Assembly (NCBI GenBank): GCA_038230275.1
Contig: JBBRNO010000004.1
Coordinates: forward strand, 1 to 64,000
Length of the DNA: 64,000 bases
Direction of reading: 5' to 3'
DNA from: JANXXV01 sp038230275
GTDB taxonomy: Bacteria; Acidobacteriota; Terriglobia; Bryobacterales; Bryobacteraceae
Position 1 is the first letter of the stretch. Every line of letters begins with the position of its first letter. Positions 60,522 to 64,000 of the stretch are shown piece by piece. Position numbers and translations under genes: made by a program. The notes beneath the pieces were generated by a model. It ran no database searches and was not told the DNA's origin. It saw only the letters and a program-made list of their open reading frames with translations.

Positions 60522-63302
60522 TTATTTCTGACTTGGGGATTCGAACTGCGCCAACCCCTGTTCCAGCTCGATGCGCAGTCCCTGCCCCAAAGCGTTGCCT
60601 GCCGGGACTAAAGTCAGCGCCTGTCGCTCAACTCGAATGGCCGAGGGCGCGTCGCCAGTGCGAAAATACGCCCAGGCGAGCGTATCCAAGAACAAGGCGT
60701 TGGGTTGTTTGGTGGCATGTGTGGCGCGGAGTGCCAGTTCCAGCGCTTTGGCGGGCTGCCGCAACGACTCAATTTCCGATTTCAGGAGTGTGTTGGCATA
60801 GTCGTTCCATTCGTAGGCCCCGGCTCCGGGCCTCTCCGCGACGGCCCGAAGAAGTTCGATCGCTTCGGTGCCGGCCTTTTCGGCATTCGCCAGGTCCCCG
60901 ATCTTCTTCATTTCGGTCGCCATCCTGGTAAGCGCGAGCGCCAGACCGGCCGGCGCTCTCGAATCGGATGGGTCGATAGACATCAGCGTTTGCATGGAGG
61001 CAACCGCCTTGGAGTATGTTTTCATCGCTCCCTCGCGATCGTTCTGGGCGAGCAGTGCCTGCGCCACATAGATCTGTGTATAGGCGATCAGCCGGCGGTA
61101 TTCCACGTTATTCGGCTGCTCCGCCGCAAGACCTTCAAACAGCGCACTGGCTTTGGCGAGGTGGCTCAGCGCCTCCGGAACCTGATTGAGATGACGGAGA
61201 AGGTTTCCGAATGCGGCGCAGGTGGAGGCCAGAGTCCGGCGCACCAGTCTGTCGTTGGCGAGCGACAGTGCCAGCGGGTCCAGGTAGGTAATGCTGGCGC
61301 GGCAGGCCTCGTTCGCGCGGACCGCATCTCCCGTCGCGGCCAGAACAATACAACGGCGGTTGTGGATGTAGCCCGCCACCTTTTGGGATTCAGGATCGGA
61401 CAAATTCCGCCGCAATACGGTCTCTTCCATATCCAAAGCATGCTGATAATCGGCAAGGGCCCGGCCGGCCTGGCCGTTGAAGAACTGTCCATCACCCACC
61501 TTGCTCTGGCTGAAGGCCAGATCGCGCCTGGCGGACAGACTGCCCGTTTCCTGGTGGAAAATCGCTTGCCGCAGATCAAACGCCTTCTGGTAGTTCGCCA
61601 GTGAACCGGCGTCGGCTCCGCCCGGTCCAATGGCATCGTGAAGAAGGTCGCCGGTCTTCTCATAAGCACTGGCCAGTTCGCGCTGGAGTTGCAGGTCGCC
61701 GCCCGATTCTTTGGAAAGCCTCTCCAGATACTGCTGTGCCTTTGCAAGCACCAACCGCTTGGCGGCGGCCGAGCCGGCAAGGTCGCGAATGCCATCGTGC
61801 AAATCGAAAAGCAGAGTGGTCACCAGGGAACGGAGGTCGCCGAGTCGCCGCTCGGCACGCGCCCGTTCCAAATCGGCGCGAGCCCGTTGCTGCCCTGCCT
61901 CCCCAGCCTTCTGTTCGGCGAGGGTCCGCTGAACGGCCGTCTGTTCTCTCGCGCGCTCGGCCGCCGCTGCCTGAGTCTGAGCGAACCGCCGCTGGACGTC
62001 GGCAATACTGCGCTGCTGGTCGGCCACTCGCTGTTCCCGCCGGGCGCGGCTTGCCTCTCCCGCGCTTACCCACACGGCAGCGGTGAGGGAGAGAATCACA
62101 ACCGCGGCGGCAGTGGCTGAGACAACATTTCGGCGCAGAAACTTCTTTGCGCGATAACCCAGCCGGTCGCCGTCCGCCAACACCGGCAGCCCTCTTCGGA
62201 AGCGTTCCGTGTCGTCACGGAACTGCGCGACGGAGGAGTACCGGCGGCCGGGATCCTTCTGCAGCGCCAACATCACGATGTCATCCAATTCGCCTTGGAG
62301 CCGGCGCCGCAGTTTCTTGAGGCTGCGTTTATCGGCATTTGCGGCAACCGCCTGCGTGACGGCGACACTGGGCTTCATGGGATCTTGCTCACAAACCGCC
62401 CGCATCATTTCATGCGGAATATTAGCGGTATCATGCATCGGATGCAGGCCGGTCAGAAGCTCGTAGAGCAATACGCCTAAAAGGTAGACATCGGCGGCCG
62501 TGGTGACCGGCTTCCCCAGCACCTGTTCGGGGCTTGCGTATTCAGGCGTCAGAATCAGCGCGCTGACGGCTTTCGCCGCCGGTTCCGGATTTGCAGGGTC
62601 CGCCAGGATCTTGGCGATCCCGAAGTCCAGAAGCTTCACTCCCCCCTCGGCCGTGACCAGAATGTTCCCCGGCTTTAGATCGCAGTGCACTATCAGATGA
62701 TCGTGAGCGTACTGGACCGCGTCGCAGACACGGGAAAACAGATCGAGACGGCCATCGATGCCCAGTTTGTGATTGCGGCAGTAGTGATCGATGCGGACGC
62801 CCGAAACGTATTCCATTACGAAGTAGGGACGCCCGGTCTCCGTAGTGCCGCCATCCAGAATGTGCGCGATATTCGGGTGGTCCAGTCCAGCCAAAATCTG
62901 ACGTTCGCGACGGAATCTTTCCTGCAACAATTCGGTTAACAGGGTGGCGCGGATTACCTTGATTGCGACGCGCTTGCGGAAAGCGCCGTCGATTCGCACG
63001 GCTTCGTAGACCGTCCCCATTCCGCCACGCCCGATCTCTCGGACCACTTCATAGGAACCGATGCGCGATGTGACAAGATCCGGCCCGGCATCCATGGAAA
63101 ACGCAGGATAATGGAGATTCGCAATCGGCTGCTCCAGAAATCCCGCGCTGCGCCGGTGGGCGACCAGCAAAAGTTCGACGTCAGCCACCAAAGCTGGATC
63201 CGCCTGTCGAAACCCGGCCAATATGCCGCGGCATTCCTCCAGCGGAAGGCCGGCGACCGATTCAAAAACTGCGCGAATCTGTTGCAACCGCTCTGGAGTC
63301 AT
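60522..63302 (-). CDS. Ser/Thr protein kinase with C-terminal TPR region
   Basis: A 926-residue protein kinase of the PknB type fused to tetratricopeptide repeats. The kinase domain (about 75-340) has GRGGMGTVYEA, the VAIK lysine, catalytic HCDLKPGN (HRD replaced by HCD, common in this subfamily) and DFGIAK. A membrane helix (VVSATAAAVVILSLTAAVWV) and an Arg/Gln-rich coiled coil precede TPR-like repeats to the end. The protein lies head-to-head with an ECF sigma gene, 50 bp apart, a pair frequent in Acidobacteriota, and may regulate it. Confidence 0.9.
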   Translation of the reverse strand: MTPERLQQIRAVFESVAGLPLEECRGILAGFRQADPALVADVELLLVAHRRSAGFLEQPIANLHYPAFSMDAGPDLVTSRIGSYEVVREIGRGGMGTVYEAVRIDGAFRKRVAIKVIRATLLTELLQERFRRERQILAGLDHPNIAHILDGGTTETGRPYFVMEYVSGVRIDHYCRNHKLGIDGRLDLFSRVCDAVQYAHDHLIVHCDLKPGNILVTAEGGVKLLDFGIAKILADPANPEPAAKAVSALILTPEYASPEQVLGKPVTTAADVYLLGVLLYELLTGLHPMHDTANIPHEMMRAVCEQDPMKPSVAVTQAVAANADKRSLKKLRRRLQGELDDIVMLALQKDPGRRYSSVAQFRDDTERFRRGLPVLADGDRLGYRAKKFLRRNVVSATAAAVVILSLTAAVWVSAGEASRARREQRVADQQRSIADVQRRFAQTQAAAAERAREQTAVQRTLAEQKAGEAGQQRARADLERARAERRLGDLRSLVTTLLFDLHDGIRDLAGSAAAKRLVLAKAQQYLERLSKESGGDLQLQRELASAYEKTGDLLHDAIGPGGADAGSLANYQKAFDLRQAIFHQETGSLSARRDLAFSQSKVGDGQFFNGQAGRALADYQHALDMEETVLRRNLSDPESQKVAGYIHNRRCIVLAATGDAVRANEACRASITYLDPLALSLANDRLVRRTLASTCAAFGNLLRHLNQVPEALSHLAKASALFEGLAAEQPNNVEYRRLIAYTQIYVAQALLAQNDREGAMKTYSKAVASMQTLMSIDPSDSRAPAGLALALTRMATEMKKIGDLANAEKAGTEAIELLRAVAERPGAGAYEWNDYANTLLKSEIESLRQPAKALELALRATHATKQPNALFLDTLAWAYFRTGDAPSAIRVERQALTLVPAGNALGQGLRIELEQGLAQFESPSQK

Positions 63303-63352
63303 CGCGACTGCCAGGGCTCCTGGCTGGCTCCTTATGTTATCCTCTATTCGCC

Positions 63353-63919
63353 ATGACCTGGGAGCCAACGCCCAAAGACGTTACCGCAATCCTAAGCGCT
63401 TGGGGCGAGGGTGATCAGGAGGCTGGCAACGAGCTGGTTGGCATTGTCTATCAGGAGCTTCGCCGGCTCGCCTCTCACTACCTGCAATCCGAGAGGGACG
63501 GCCACACTTTGCAGCCAACGGCACTGGTCCACGAACTGTATCTGAAGCTATTTTCCAGCCAGCCGCTGCATTTGCACGACCGCGAGCACTTCCTGGCAGT
63601 AGCGGCCCGCCAGCTTCGGCACATCGTTGTAGATCACGCCCGAAACAAGCACGCCCAAAAGCGGGGAGGTTCACAGGGTGCGATCTCGCTGGATGACGCG
63701 CATGGATTGGCTGTCCCGGTGGATGCCCGGGTGATTGACCTTGATCAAGCGCTCGCACGCCTGGAAAAGTTGGACCCACGCGCCGCTCAGGTGGTAGAGC
63801 TGAGATTCTTCGGCGGTCTCAAGGACGAGGAAGTCGGCAAGACCCTCGGGATATCCTTGGCGACCGTGAAGCGCGACTGGGATTTCGCGCGCTCCTGGCT
63901 GTTGAACCAGCTGGGATAA
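63353..63919 (+). CDS. ECF sigma factor, Sig-70_X6 type
   Basis: A 188-residue sigma factor with region 2 (YQELRRLASHYLQSER, TALVHELYLKLF) and region 4 (LDPRAAQVVELRFFGGLKDE, then ISLATVKRDWDFARSWL). HTLQPTALVHE and ARNKHAQKRGG are characteristic of the Sig-70_X6 group, usually beside a Ser/Thr kinase with TPR repeats instead of an anti-sigma factor. The kinase gene begins 50 bp away on the other strand. No gene is callable after 63919. Confidence 0.93.
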   Translation: MTWEPTPKDVTAILSAWGEGDQEAGNELVGIVYQELRRLASHYLQSERDGHTLQPTALVHELYLKLFSSQPLHLHDREHFLAVAARQLRHIVVDHARNKHAQKRGGSQGAISLDDAHGLAVPVDARVIDLDQALARLEKLDPRAAQVVELRFFGGLKDEEVGKTLGISLATVKRDWDFARSWLLNQLG

Positions 63920-64000
63920 ATACTTATATGGGGATGATAGTATTCGAATGGCTTTCCCTGTTTTGCAGAATTGCACGGTCCATCCGAAATATTGGATGTT

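Overview
The window is dense, GC-rich bacterial DNA with short gaps, many ATGA stop/start overlaps and no rRNA, tRNA, CRISPR array or intact insertion sequence. Several traits recall Acidobacteriota of the Solibacter/Bryobacter type: a Ser/Thr kinase-TPR protein divergent from an ECF sigma factor of the Sig-70_X6 type, a TonB-like energy transducer next to an M48-like protein, and a Wza/Wzc/WecA polysaccharide locus. This placement is inferred from gene content only.

Region 1 (about 0.1-29.8 kb, + strand) is the most unusual part. A sigma-54 activator with a degenerate receiver domain is followed by inverted GTTAC/GTAAC half-sites and a near-consensus -24/-12 promoter. Seventeen tightly packed genes follow. 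They encode a DUF3467 protein, a lysozyme-like protein with a long acidic linker, five paralogues of an unrecognised ~400-residue family, several orphan proteins, a Trypco2-like/HhH protein coupled to a subtilisin-type S8 protease, four multidomain N-acetylmuramoyl-L-alanine amidases and a GH25 muramidase. The amidases also carry serine-hydrolase-like, M15, MepA-like, HExxH and peptidoglycan-binding-like domains. Together the products could cut glycan strands, the amide bond and peptide stems of peptidoglycan. I see no clear secretion signal on any of these proteins, and no phage tail, sheath, portal, holin or secretion ATPase. I propose an undescribed sigma-54-controlled wall-degrading system, perhaps a protein assembly carrying the hydrolases and perhaps released by lysis. 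Its function is inference.

Region 2 (29.8-53.8 kb) is a Wzx/Wzy-type surface polysaccharide locus. The - strand genes encode a frameshifted methyltransferase, Wzx flippase, Wzy-like polymerase, a fused double GT4 glycosyltransferase, three enzymes for a UDP-2-acetamido-L-hexose (L-QuiNAc or L-FucNAc type), and a WbuB-like glycosyltransferase. The + strand genes encode a Wza-like exporter, a Wzc-type tyrosine kinase, a WecA-like initiating transferase and a small membrane protein. A further - strand group holds a CpsB/YwqE-type phosphatase, an M48-like protein with an altered HExxH motif, a TonB-domain protein, an O-antigen-ligase-like protein and a TPR protein.

Region 3 (54-64 kb) is mixed. 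It has exodeoxyribonuclease III, the tail of a histidine kinase joined to a response regulator, and a LigD-like gene that lacks its catalytic-lysine region. Then come small envelope proteins, three of which share a Cys-containing N-terminal motif, and the kinase/ECF sigma pair at the right edge.
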